64,000 bases of DNA from Panagrolaimus kolymaensis (lineage: Eukaryota > Nematoda > Chromadorea > Rhabditida > Panagrolaimidae): contig JAJQJQ010000008.1 of the NCBI GenBank assembly GCA_028622995.1, positions 4,836,001 through 4,900,000 of the forward strand, given 5' to 3'. A model generated the notes under the pieces. That model saw only the letters and a program-made list of their open reading frames with translations, made no database searches and had not been told where the DNA came from. How positions within the stretch are numbered: position 1 is the stretch's first letter; each line of letters begins with the position of its first letter. Both the position numbers and the translations under genes were made by a program. Below are positions 1 to 10,035 of this stretch, piece after piece.

Positions 1-397
1 TATGGAGAATTAGCTGCTGCTGTATTGTTCTGTTCATATGAACCTTCTGAAGCTATCGAAGACATAACTGGTTTTAAGAAAGAAAGCCTTGCTGAACTCA
101 TTAGAGTCGTTCAATTCTACGTTGATTACTGTGAAGAAAATTCAAGAGGTTTGGGTAACTCATTTGTGGACTATGTTAACATTGATGACCGGCACAATAT
201 TCAAACTTACATTCCTGGTATCCAAAAAGCCCTTGTATGTTTATATTTATATCTTTCTTTCTTTATAATACTCTTTTGAATTTTAGGATGAAATTAACAA
301 GCGTCAAATCACAAAGAAGCGAGAACTTAAGGAACTTGACAAGAAGATGAAGAAGCAAGAAGATGAAGCTGTTGTTCTAAAAGGTGTTAATTCATAG
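1..397 (+). CDS. cye-1: Cyclin E, C-terminal part (5' end outside window)
   Basis: Cyclin E binds and activates CDK2 at the G1/S transition in the nucleus. The window opens inside the coding sequence in frame 1. Two exons are visible, 1-234 and 287-397, joined in phase 0 across a 52-bp intron with GTATGT and TTTTAG ends. The protein part (114 residues, stop TAG at 395-397) starts in the second cyclin fold (ELAAAVLF) and continues with a TGF motif and HNIQTY. A helix ending in HNIQT is characteristic of the cyclin E C-terminus, which separates it from cyclins A and B. After the fold comes a lysine/glutamate-rich tail. The N-terminal cyclin box and the MRAIL-type docking motif lie left of the window. 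The family call is firm; orthology to C. elegans cye-1 is inferred from this fragment. Confidence 0.85.
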
Positions 398-936
398 ACA
401 AATGTTCTTACCTGATTGGTTCTTCCTCGCCTTCAAGTTAATTTGTTTTTGATTATGTTTTTCTATTTTTGTTAGTCAGTTTTTCAGTCTTCTTTTTATT
501 GTATTGTTTTTGTTTATATTTACTGTTAGAGTCCTTTATGAGTAAAACTTTGATTTGAATTGTAAATTTTATATTTGTTTCCTAATCTTGTTTTTATTGA
601 TGTTATGTGGCATAAACGGTTATTTTATTATTTATTTTGGACAATACATTGAGTTGGGTTATCCCTTAATCCTATCGATCGAAAAATTAATAATTTGCGG
701 CAATAAATTTACCATGAAATTCTAATTTGAGATTAACTTGTGTACCGTATTTTAAAATTTGTTCTCATACCGCGAAAGTTTTAGGCTTGATTAAGACATT
801 GGACATTTCTGTCTTCAACTTTATTTTATTGCGAAGAAGCTTATTTCCGAGCTTTTTACAACATTTTTTTATAAAATTCGAACCTAAATCGTGTTTAACG
901 TTTTATTATTTTCAGATTTTGAAAGATCTGTTTACA

Positions 937-1519
937 ATGGAATACAAATTTATGGATGATGTTGTTGATGACAAACCTATGGAGATTGAGGTTAGACTTT
1001 ATTATTTGGTAATAAACTAATTTCGTTAAATTTTTTGGACTATTAATGAAAAAAACTTTACTACTGCTTTTCCTGATGTTGCTACTGCTTCTCCTTATTA
1101 TGCTTCTCAAGTCTTTACCGCTGTGTCTCCTGATGAAGCTTCTCAACTTACTTCCGAGGTTAGGCTTTATAGTTTGACAATAATTTTATTTCGTTATCTT
1201 TTAGGTAGTCGATGAAATCAACTTTACCTCTGCTTCTTCTGATGATGCTCCTCAACTTACTTTTCATTTAAATGATCCTATTGTGAAATTTCGAACTGAA
1301 TTAGATGCAGGTGATGTTAAACTCGTTAATGAACTTGGACAATTATCAGTTGATCAATTGCTGGATTATATGAAAAATCTTCAGAATAATGCATTTTTAC
1401 TTGGTGAAGAAGAAAGTTTGTGTTATTTATCATTTTTGATGTTTCTTGTTTTAATTTGTTTTCGTTTTTTAGCAAAAGAATTTCAAAGAACAAAAAATTT
1501 GGGAATTTTTCAAAAATAA
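937..1519 (+). CDS. lin-52: LIN-52, DREAM/MuvB complex subunit
   Basis: LIN52 links the MuvB core to the pocket protein in the DREAM complex, which represses cell-cycle genes. Model: exons 937-990, 1205-1415 and 1473-1519, in phase, giving 103 residues; human LIN52 is of similar size (about 116). The first donor is GTTAGA rather than GTAAG. The C-terminal half carries the family block: an acidic residue before LVNELGQL, then LQNNAFLLGEEE and a basic end TKNLGIFQK, matching the LIN52 pattern ELG-x-L...LQN-x-A-x-x-LG-x-x-E. An acceptor-like TTTTCAG lies about 20 bp before the ATG, so the mRNA may be trans-spliced or have a 5' noncoding exon. Intron 1 contains a decayed copy of the exon 2 start (listed separately). 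The start codon is the first in-frame ATG after that acceptor. Confidence 0.8.
1037..1158 (+). pseudogene. Decayed duplicate of lin-52 exon 2 start
   Basis: This stretch inside lin-52 intron 1 resembles the exon that begins at 1205: both have an AATGAAA/GATGAAA-like start, then AACTTTAC, CTGCTT and a Ser/Pro/Asp-rich run. It ends in GAG followed by GTTAGG, the same donor context as exon 1. Where the real exon has the acceptor TTTTAGG, this copy has TTTTTGGAC with no AG, and the aligned frame has a stop. It appears to be a tandem exon duplication that lost its acceptor. Confidence 0.5.
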
Positions 1520-1589
1520 TTTTATTGTTGTTTTCGCTTTCTTCTTTTTGTATTTTTGTTTGTTGCATAATAAAGGAATAGCTTATTAA

Positions 1590-1879
1590 GCTTCTATCTG
1601 TGGAATCTCTTTCTGATTTTGCAAGAGGAATTTACAAATCACAGTCGATTTTCAATCAATCATCTTGACTTCTCATTGTGCAGCTGTAGTTAAACTTTGT
1701 ATCGAAAGCTACTGTGGATATTCTCTTATTCTTGAAGGAAAGCAAATTGATTATTGACATACTGGATTAAGTTTTTGGGGCCATACAATTTGTACTGAAC
1801 ATTACTTGTTCGAACTAATCGTCCATGGAAAACGTGTTTCAAAAATGGCATCAACAAACTTTTTCTTTGATGAAATTTA
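1590..1879 (+). pseudogene. F-box-family-like relic
   Basis: Coding-like sequence survives in two frames. The first part (about 1597-1662) reads VESLSDFARGIYKSQSIFN. The second (about 1662-1879) reads LTSHCAAVVKLCIESYCGY and continues past an in-frame TGA near 1755 to a TAG at 1877-1879. A frameshift between the parts plus the internal stop indicate a dead gene. The composition and the leucine/phenylalanine opening resemble the lineage-specific F-box genes at 53.5 and 59.6 kb, but the family assignment is tentative. Confidence 0.4.
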
Positions 1880-2126
1880 GCAAGCATCCGGATGTTTTTA
1901 TGCTCTTTTGTATCACCATTAGCGCATTTATGGTCGATTATTTTAAAGTATCACTGTACATAGACTCCATAAAAACCTGATAACGCATGTTTTCTTTTTA
2001 TCTATCTTCCATTTTTTGTAGTAGCTTAAATTTTTTTTCGACCATTGTTCAAGCATACATATTTTGAGTGCTCTTTTTGTTTAAAAGACTTTACCTTTAT
2101 CAAACATCGAGAAATTTTTTTAAAAG

Positions 2127-3297
2127 ATGTTCAAATCCATCTGGCTATGTCTAATTACGTTGCTACCAATCTTCTCAAATGCTGCAGCAGCTTCCATTCC
2201 TATAACACAAGCATATCCAGGAGTATTTTCACCCAATCCCAATATTCAAGTAACAAAAGTTGATATTCATGGAGTAAATGGATATGAAATTGATCCATTT
2301 ACTGGATCCCAAGCAGGTCGAAATCATTATAATAGTCGAAATGGTGAAAAAATTAAATATTTAATTATGCATTATACAGCTGAAACATTTCCAAATACAG
2401 TAAATATTTTTACTGCTGAATCCACAGATAATCCTGTTAGCTCCCATTATGTTATAGCTGAAAAGGCAAAGGACTTAGCTGGTGGAGAAGTGCTTCGAGT
2501 AGTACACGATACTATGAGAGCATGGCATGCTGGAGTTAGTACATGGGGAGCCGATTCCGACCTCAATACGATTTCAATTGGAATTGAACATGTCAATCTC
2601 GGATTTAATAAATCTGGAGCTTATTATGTTTATGATTCAAAACAAATTGAGGCATCAGGAAAGATAAGTAAAAAGATGTTAAAAGACTATAATATTTTGC
2701 ATCATCATGTTCTTGGACATGAAGATATTGCACCTTCAGTAAAACTTGATCCTGGGCCATTATTTCCATGGGCTAAATTATATCATGAATATAAAGTTGG
2801 AGCATGGCTGGATGATGATGAAATGACTAAAGATGCAATAATTTTAAAATACAATCCAAAACGAGCATATCCAGGAACAACGAATCATCGTGAAATCTTT
2901 ATTGAAATGATCACTTCTTATGGATACAATAACGAAGGATCAGAAGCAAATAAGAAAAACATAATTTTAGCATTTAAAAGACATTTTTCATGCAATCAAA
3001 AACCCGCATCTTGTGATGATGTGATTAGAGATCATGATATCTTTTGGGCATGGGCTTTAGAAGCTAAATATATTACCGCTCATAATGTGCCTCCTACTGC
3101 TGGAACAGAATGCATTGATACTTCCAAAGATTGTGCACAAACAATGAAGGATTGTAAAAACGCTGTTTATAAACCTTTATTATGCAAATATTGTCGAGTA
3201 AGTTTGATATAAACTTGAATTGTTAATTAATTGAATGGAATTCTAGAAATCTTGCAACTTATGTCATGATTCAGCATGTTCAGCAGCTATCGTTTAA
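2127..3297 (+). CDS. Secreted AmiD-type N-acetylmuramoyl-L-alanine amidase with C-terminal ShKT domain
   Basis: Predicted secreted zinc amidase that cleaves the bond between N-acetylmuramic acid and L-alanine in bacterial peptidoglycan. Exons 2127-3197 and 3247-3297 join in phase 0 and give 373 residues. Residues 1-22 form a signal peptide. An Amidase_2 domain spans about 75-225 with IMHYTAE, PVSSHYVI, RAWHAG, SIGIEH and KLDPGPLFPW. By family alignment the zinc ligands are H82, H198 and D208, with E154 and K206 catalytic. A helical segment about 230-290 ending ILAFKRHF matches the C-terminal part of Gram-negative AmiD, which animal PGRPs lack. Residues 329-363 form a ShKT-type module (Cys 329, 336, 343, 356, 360, 363; extra Cys 353), typical of nematodes, and the only intron falls inside it. 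Likely acquired from bacteria and now a digestive or defence enzyme. Confidence 0.88.
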
Positions 3298-3932
3298 AAT
3301 GAAATTTTTATCGTTATCGATGAAACAACTATCAAACTCCATGCTTTGATGGATAATTAATTGTTTAATTAAAGTTAAAAGTTTTATGTTTATTGATAAT
3401 AAAGTAATTCTTATTTATGTGTTGGTTTTCTTGAAACACTAAACACTGATAATCCTATCACCAAATCTCTAATTAGGCAATATTATGAAATTTTTCTTTA
3501 CTCTGTACATTTGTTTGTATGATTATTGAGAAAAACAAAGAATTTATTTCATAGTTGCTTCATAGCCTTTTTTTATAAACAACAATAATGCAATGATTGC
3601 ATGAATGATAAAAATAAGGTCAAGCTTTTGTTGAAAAAAAAAATGCACCAAACAAAGAAGCCATTGATCCTTTTTGTTTATCAAATTTGTTCAAAGAGCC
3701 TGAGGAAAGTTTTCTTTACGTACCTTTTTGAAGGCGTGAAAAGCCTCTCTGGAACTTTTATTTTTCGCGCCAGAAAAACTTTTTTCGTTTTGCTTTCAAA
3801 ATCAGAATCATTTTTTCATTCAACTTTCATTTTCAAGCTTTGATTTGATTTATTATTTGTTTGATTTCGTTTGATATCGCTTCTCTCAATTGGTTATTTT
3901 TGGTTTTATTAATATCTTTATTATTATTCGAA
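3298..3932. other. Intergenic, amidase 3' end to homeobox gene
   Basis: No gene is supported. An AATAAA near 3400 could serve the amidase mRNA. The open frame at 3601-3843 is lysine/phenylalanine-rich and has no recognisable domain. An in-frame ATG at 3861 would extend the homeobox protein by a hydrophobic stretch unlikely in a transcription factor, so this DNA is treated as 5' flank. Confidence 0.5.
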
Positions 3933-4819
3933 ATGGCTCAAATGTCTTCAAATGTTATGGAATTATTTCAACAATATTCTCAAATGATGCTCATGCAATC
4001 TTTTGCTGCTGCTGGAAAATCACCTAATGGATTCAATCCTTCTATGTTTGGAACTCCACCACCTCCAATTCCAGCTTCATCATTCAATAACGCAGCTAAT
4101 TCAGTAAGTTTATTCATTTCTCTTTCTTTCATTGCTTATTTTTTTAGGAAACTCAATTTTCTCCTGAGCAATTGATTGAAACTTTATCTGCATTGGTCAA
4201 TATTTCGAACATCCTCTCTGCTACCTCAACCCTCAAGAATGAAGTATCTCCATCAACATCGTCATCATATCCATCAACTTCTTCAACACCTATGGCTTCA
4301 ACTCCTCGACGTGAATACAAGATCTCCGTCAACCGTGAATCCGCCAAGCCACTTCAAGACTGGATGAACAAGAACATTCGAAATCCTTATCCAACCTCCA
4401 TCGAAGTCAAACAACTTTCTCAAGAGACTGGATTCTCTCACAAACAAATCCGCAACTGGTTCACAAACTCTCGTCGACGATATGAACAGAAAGCTCTCAA
4501 TTCACCTCTTCCATGGATCAAGAAAGATGCTCCAAAAATCGCTCTTGCTCATCAAAAGGTTTATGAATTTCCTTCAACAACATCTTCACCTCAACTTCTC
4601 AAAGCTGAAATTTTTGAAGGATCTCCATTGAAATTACCAAAAACAGAAATCATCGAAGATGGAGAAATCCCAAAAACTGAAATGCTCGAAGATGGAGAAA
4701 TTCAAAAACCTGAAATGGTTGAAGATGGAGAATTTCAAAAAAGTAAAATGGTCGAAGATGGAGAAATCGTCGAAAAAGAAGATGAAGCTCTTAAACTTGT
4801 TCCTGCTTGCTTTCTCTAG
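3933..4819 (+). CDS. TALE-class homeodomain transcription factor, copy 1
   Basis: Predicted nuclear DNA-binding protein of 280 residues. Exons 3933-4103 and 4148-4819 join in phase 0 across a 44-bp intron. The N-terminus is methionine/glutamine-rich, followed by PPPPIP and a Ser/Thr/Pro-rich linker. The homeodomain covers about residues 111-171 and has the three-residue TALE loop signature NPYP, with helix 3 IRNWFTNSRRR. Residue 50 of the homeodomain is Thr where TALE proteins usually have Ile or a small residue. The tail has four copies of a 12-13 residue acidic repeat with core EDGEI or EDGEF. I cannot assign it to a named TALE group (Pbx, Meis, Irx); it looks fast-evolving. A poly(A) signal AATAAA lies at 4947-4952. 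A truncated second copy lies at 8.2-9.2 kb. Confidence 0.82.
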
Positions 4820-5753
4820 ATAGTCATTAGGTGTTGTATTTATGTATTTCGATGTTGATCTTGTTATTTTGTAGTATTTAATATGTAGCTTTTTCATTTT
4901 TATTGTTTCTGTTTTGTATGTTCTTTGTTATCCATTTTATAGCTTGAATAAAGTTTTATGATGAATTTTTCTCTTTATGTTTGATTTGGTTTTATTCGTT
5001 TATTTTCTATAGAAACAAATAATTATAAGATACATTTACTTTTCATACTTTATCGATTCTTGGTGCTACTACTTCTTTTAGCATCTTTTTTACGTATTTC
5101 CAAAAATTTCAAGATTGTAAAAAAAAGAACTCAATGGTATTTTTTTATTATCCGTGACTTGATTAATCATAATATTATGTTAGTGATTTGATTGAAAAAA
5201 TAAACCATTTTAATGTAAAAAACTTTAAAAAAAATTTGTAAAGAAGACCATAGTACTCACAAATTAAAAAGAATTTCATCTCTTTTTAAGCTTTTTTTAC
5301 ATCAGTCAATATACGCGGATTACCGCGTAAACTCCTCTTTTTTGCTATTTGTTTTTCCATTCTTTTTCAAGACATACCTTATGCGAACATCTTATCAATT
5401 TGCATCCTAGAACAAATAGTACTCGTTCCCATTTTTATTGCATAAAAAAACCAGGGCATGGCATCACTTTGTATAGAGGCATCTTATCTTATTTTCATTG
5501 AATATAAGTGGGGCTTTTCACAAAAGCAATGAAAGAGAATATGGCATAATTGCAAAATAAGACGAATTATAATTAGGTAAATAGTGAATCGTTTAACCAT
5601 TTTCTCTTCTTGCCATTATTAATTAGTTATTGGTCAACTAGCGTGGTTGGATTTTTTAATTTTCTCTCATATAAGCTTTTTTTTGTTGAGAGATAAATTT
5701 TTTTCTTTTATCAGAAATTTAATTTAATATTGGAAAATCACTTTTCAGTAAAA
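4820..5753. other. Intergenic, homeobox copy 1 to TMEM33-like gene
   Basis: Contains the homeobox 3' UTR up to about 4960 and then AT-rich DNA. A small palindrome CGCGGATTACCGCG lies near 5315. The segment around 5127-5168 recurs in inverted orientation near 24552-24622 (see findings). No coding sequence is supported. Confidence 0.5.
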
Positions 5754-6540
5754 ATGGTTAAGCTTCACGAAGAAACATTAAACAATCAAGATGCGGAGGT
5801 TGCGCTTCCAAATTCTGACGGAAAAATTATAACTATTTTACTTAAAGTAAGAAGAATAAAATTAATTTTTAGATTAAAATAGTTTTTTATGAATTCGTTA
5901 AATCCAACCTTATGCATACTATATGTTTCATTTTGCGTGCATTGACAATCGTGTATGCTGTTCAATATTATTTGACAACAACTAATTTTGAATATACAAA
6001 ATCTGGTTATTTCAAAGCTTTTGCTGCAGGTAAGATTAAATTTGCAAAGTTTTCACACAATTAAAATTTTTAGGAGCTGCAACAAATTCTCTCAAACTTT
6101 GTCAGCGTCTTAAAGGAAATACTGTTCAAAGAACGAGTCAAGAATTTTTTAAAACAGCGATTACTGAAGATTCAGTACATTATCTTCTTTATTGTGTTAT
6201 TTTTCTCGCGTCTTTGCCTGTTCCAAGTCAGCTTCAGTCTTTCGTTACCTTTTTTTTTAAAAATTCTATTGCAGTGGCCCTAATTCCAATATTTTTTTAT
6301 GCCATCATTGATGCGATTCTTTTTTTATCAAAAGCTGCAAATAAATCAGGATTTGGCTCAAAGTTTATCGTTCAAAAACTTGTAAACTTTAGAACTCACC
6401 AGTCCGAAAATATTTTGGAGCTCATTGCATGCGCTGAAATCTTCAACTTTCCTGCAAGCATCTTCAATCTTCCTATTTTCTTCGAAATAATAAAGTATGT
6501 CCCAAAAAATGAATCCGTTTTTAGTTTCGTAACTTTATAA
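5754..6540 (+). CDS. TMEM33/Krueppel-homologue-2 family ER membrane protein
   Basis: TMEM33 family proteins are multi-pass ER and nuclear-envelope membrane proteins that interact with reticulons. Exons 5754-5846, 5873-6029 and 6074-6540 give 238 residues; human TMEM33 has 247. Matches to the family include AATNSLKLCQRL, EDSVHYLLY and QSENILELIACAEIFNFPA, the last corresponding to the conserved QQNILKFIACNEIF-type block. Several hydrophobic segments fit three to four membrane spans. The first intron in this model is only 26 bp (GTAAGA...TTTTAG), which is suspiciously short; reading through it hits a stop. The true 5' structure may therefore differ, for example a start in exon 2. An acceptor-like TTTTCAG just before the ATG suggests trans-splicing or a 5' noncoding exon. 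Confidence 0.8.
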
Positions 6541-8184
6541 AACTCTTTTTGTAATATCTTTAAAATCCAAAAAGCGGATAATTAAAGTTGGGAAATTTAG
6601 AGTAAAAGCAAGAGTGTAGATAGAAAAAATTGTTTGAAGTATACACACAATTTATTTAATTTTTTGAAGGATCTGAAAAATGCGAATAAGGTAGTATGGA
6701 AGTGGTATAAGTATATAAAACTGCGGTTTTATGGTAAAAATTAATTTGTGATCAAGAGAACATCCCTTTTTTGTGGCTATTAATGCTTTTTTATCCCTTT
6801 TATGAAAAAGGTTAGTTAAAGCAACAAAAAATGTAAAAACAGAAGGGGAGAAAAATTAACGGGAGCCTGGAGATATCCGGGGACGAACGAGGGATGAAAC
6901 TTATATAAAAGAAATTGTGAAAGAAAATATCTGATTTTCAACGAAATGAAACATAAGTAATTATTATTTTTTAGCGGAAACGGAAATTTTTTTGTTCCTA
7001 TTTTTTACTTCCTCTTTGTTATGCTTCGTTATATGACTCGTCGAAATTTTTATACTCGGTGATTTTTTTTTATTATATTTACTTTTTTAACCTTCAACTT
7101 CTTTAGAAACGTATTTTCATTTATCAAACGATCATTGATTCTTTTTACACAAGACCCTGAATGTCCAACTTTTTTTAAAAATTTCATCCATAACCATATT
7201 AACTTTATTCAACGTTTTGAGCCTCCTGTTTACTGATCAACACGTATTAGAAAATTTTATTTTTGTATCGAGAGAACGTTGAAAAGAAAAAAAAAAGTCG
7301 TTTCTTTTTGTGTTGAAATTAAATAAAAAGTATTAGAGGTCTTTTTGATAAAACATGTGAATTTCGATGCCTCATGAAAGTAAAAAATAAAACTTACGAT
7401 TACTAGTAATTATTTGATATGAAATTTTGAAAAATGGTTTGGAAAATGCATTTGATTTTTGAATAATTAAAAGTTAATTTAAAACCTTCGAAAACCTCTC
7501 TGATTTTTTCTTGTTTTAGTGAAATCAAACTTTTTAATCCTTTCTTCACAAAGGTGCCTTTTTCATTTTTGGTTGCGCCTTTAGTAAAATTTCGAAGGTC
7601 ATAGTAGTTTTTTACATATATTTTTGCTCTATTAAAAGTTAAATTACTCCATAAAAAACATGACCTCTTGGCTAATTATTACACTTTTAAAAGAAGATAC
7701 CGAACACCCAAAAATGTTTGGAAAATTTTTGCGAAGGAAAACTCGATTTTTTTTTTTGCAACGTGCAACGCCTGAAGCGCCAAAAGCATGGGAAAGTTTT
7801 GCTCGCTCGATTTTTTTTTAACTTTCGTTGCTGCAAAAACTCTTGATTATTTTGTTAAGCATTCTGAGAGTTTAGCTTTTGTGGTAAATGGTTAATATAG
7901 TAGCATTAACTTATTTCATAATTATTGTTTCATCTTTATTCTACACCATTTTTTTGTTACCTCTTATTACAATCGTATGTTTGACGTTTCTAATTCTGTC
8001 GTGTATTATTTTTATTTTTCCAGGCTAAAGCAATCTACCTAATTTGGCGAGTATTTTTCAAATGTTTATGTTGTTTGTTGCTCCCATGGAAAACCGATGG
8101 TTCCTACTCATGAAAGCTGTTTCAATCGGGTTTTATTGTCTTCGAGAAGTAGTTTGGTTTTTTATCCAACCTCTTTTGGGATAA
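6541..8184. other. Intergenic, no gene seen
   Basis: AT-rich DNA of about 1.6 kb with many A and T runs. I see no coding frame, tRNA-like sequence or clear repeat. The homology to homeobox copy 1 begins abruptly at about 8184. Confidence 0.5.
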
Positions 8185-9240
8185 TGCTCATGCAATCTAT
8201 GGCTGCTGCTGGAAAATCACCAGTGTGACGCTTTTTATTTTTTTCGCCTCCGCCTCCACCTCCGGAGGCGGAGGCGCCTCCGGAGGCGTTGGAGGCGCCT
8301 CCGGAGGCGCGGAGGCGATAAAAATACGTTAGTTTTTTGAAACGTCGCCTCCGCCTCCGCCTCCGCCTCCGGAGGTGGAGGCGCCTCCGGAGGCGATGGA
8401 GGCGCCTCCGGAGGCGGAGGCGTGTCACACTGAAAATCACCTAATGGATTCAATCCTTCTATGTTTGGAACTCCACCACCTCCAATCCCAGCTTCATCAT
8501 TCAATAACGCAGCTAATTCAGTAAGTTTATTCATTTCTCTTTCTTTCTTTCATTGCTTATTTTTTTAGGAAACTCAATTTTCTCCTGAGCAATTGATTGA
8601 AACTTTATCTGCATTGGTCAATATTTCGAACATCCTCTCTGCTACCTCAACCCTCAAGAATGAAGTATCTCCATCAACATCGTCATCATATCCATCAACT
8701 TCTTCAACACCTATGGCTTCAACTCCTCGACGTGAATACAAGATCTCCGTCAACCGTGAATCCGCCAAGCCACTTCAAGACTGGATGAACAAGAACATTC
8801 GAAATCCTTATCCAACCTCCATCGAAGTCAAACAACTTTCTCAAGAGACTGGATTCTCTCACAAACAAATCCGCAACTGGTTCACAAACTCTCGTCGACG
8901 ATATGAACAGAAAGCTCTCAATTCACCTCTTCCATGGATCAAGAAAGATGCTCCAAAAATCGCTCTTGCTCATCAAAAGGTTTATGAATTTCCTTCAACA
9001 ACATCTTCACCTCAACTTCTCAAAGCTGAAATTTTTGAAGGATCTCCATTGAAATTACCAAAAACAGAAATCATCGAAGATGGAGAAATCCCAAAAACTG
9101 AAATGCTCGAAGATGGAGAAATTCAAAAACCTGAAATGGTTGAAGATGGAGAATTTCAAAAAAGTAAAATGGTCGAAGATGGAGAAATCGTCGAAAAAGA
9201 AGATGAAGCTCTTAAACTTGTTCCTGCTTGCTTTCTCTAG
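8185..9240 (+). pseudogene. TALE homeobox gene, copy 2: 5'-truncated, exon 1 broken by MITE
   Basis: Recent duplicate of the gene at 3933-4819. Homology begins at ATGCTCATGCAATC (8185), so the first 18 codons are missing. Exon 1 is interrupted at 8221-8432 by a 212-bp transposable element, and translation from the ATG at 8185 stops at a TGA just inside it. The remaining exon 1 runs to 8520. The intron 8521-8568 is 4 bp longer than in copy 1. Exon 2 (8569-9240) encodes exactly the same 223 residues as copy 1, including the full TALE homeodomain and the four acidic repeats. Similarity continues about 40 bp past the stop, then fades. As it stands the gene is probably non-functional, but an internal start at the MASTP methionine would still yield an intact homeodomain protein. 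Confidence 0.8.
8221..8432. mobile_element. hAT-like MITE, 212 bp, GC-rich, with 8-bp target site duplication
   Basis: The element starts CAGTGTGACGC and ends GCGTGTCACACTG, an inverted terminal repeat with one 2-bp indel. It is flanked on both sides by AAAATCAC (8213-8220 and 8433-8440), while copy 1 of the host gene has AAAATCAC once, so insertion is proven by comparison. An 8-bp duplication and CAG-type ends are typical of the hAT superfamily. The interior has two blocks of alternating CGCCTCC and GGAGGCG motifs around a 28-bp AT-rich centre, in extreme contrast with the surrounding AT-rich DNA. It encodes no protein; proline/alanine open frames across it are artefacts of the repeat. Confidence 0.9.
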
Positions 9241-10035
9241 ATAGTCATTAGGTGTTGTATTTATGTATTTCGATGTTGATCTTGTAGTATTTTGTATTTT
9301 CTTGTATTTACGCTGTTTTATTTTTATTGTTTCTGTTTTATTGTATCTTCTTTGTTATCCATTTTTGTGTTCGAATAAATTTTTATGAGGAATCTTACTG
9401 TGTATGTGTGATTTGATTTTTTACGTTCAGGCTGTCGAGAAACAAATAAATGGAAGAAACTTCCCTTTTCTAAGTTTATCGATCAAGGATGCTACTAATT
9501 TTCACATTGCATGTTTTTACTAACAAAAATTAGATTCAATAAACCATTTATTCATACTTCTGTTAGACTAAAAAAATACATACGAACACTTCAGTAAATA
9601 TGCTATTGGTTTGGAAGTAAATGAGCATATTTTGATTGAACAACATAAAGTAACAAAAATTTCAAAAGCTATTGTCTTTAACAACGAAAATATTACAGTG
9701 ATGTTCTTTTGACGCGAAAGGTTTAGCCCAACTTGAGCAAAACCTTTTTGTGTTTCTTTTTGTTGTTGTTGCTTCTAATCATTTTTTCCAAATTTCCTCT
9801 AATTTTACCTATGTCCATTCTTGCCTTTAAACTGCGTGTTTTAGCTTTTATCGTGTCAAAGAAACAAAATAAACCAACTCTGTAGTAACTTTATAGTCAT
9901 TTTTTCATTTTCAGGTAATCATCTCACCTTCACTCTGGTATCAAATCATCTCAAAGCTTTAGCTCTGCAATTATCTAAGGTAAGTTTATTGGATTTTAAC
10001 TTTATTGTATCATTGACTAAACTTATTTTTTTAGC
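9241..10035. other. Intergenic and 5' UTR of CCCH gene
   Basis: The homeobox copy 2 downstream region carries an AATAAA near 9374. From about 9916 a 5' noncoding exon of the CCCH gene is likely: TTTTCAG precedes it, and an intron from about 9980 to 10034 (GTAAGT...TTTTAG) ends one base before the ATG. Nothing else is recognised. Confidence 0.45.

Noticed and set aside
3861..3932. Upstream in-frame ATG for the homeobox gene
   Set aside because: It would add a hydrophobic signal-like leader to a nuclear protein; the ATG at 3933 gives a normal N-terminus.
4153..4347. Minus-strand frame overlapping the homeobox exon (also at 8574-8768)
   Set aside because: Antisense shadow of a clearly coding exon.
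8162..8534. Open frames of Pro/Ala/Glu- or Arg-rich protein on the minus strand
   Set aside because: They arise from the CGCCTCC repeats of the MITE and run antisense through the homeobox exon; no splice or start context supports them.
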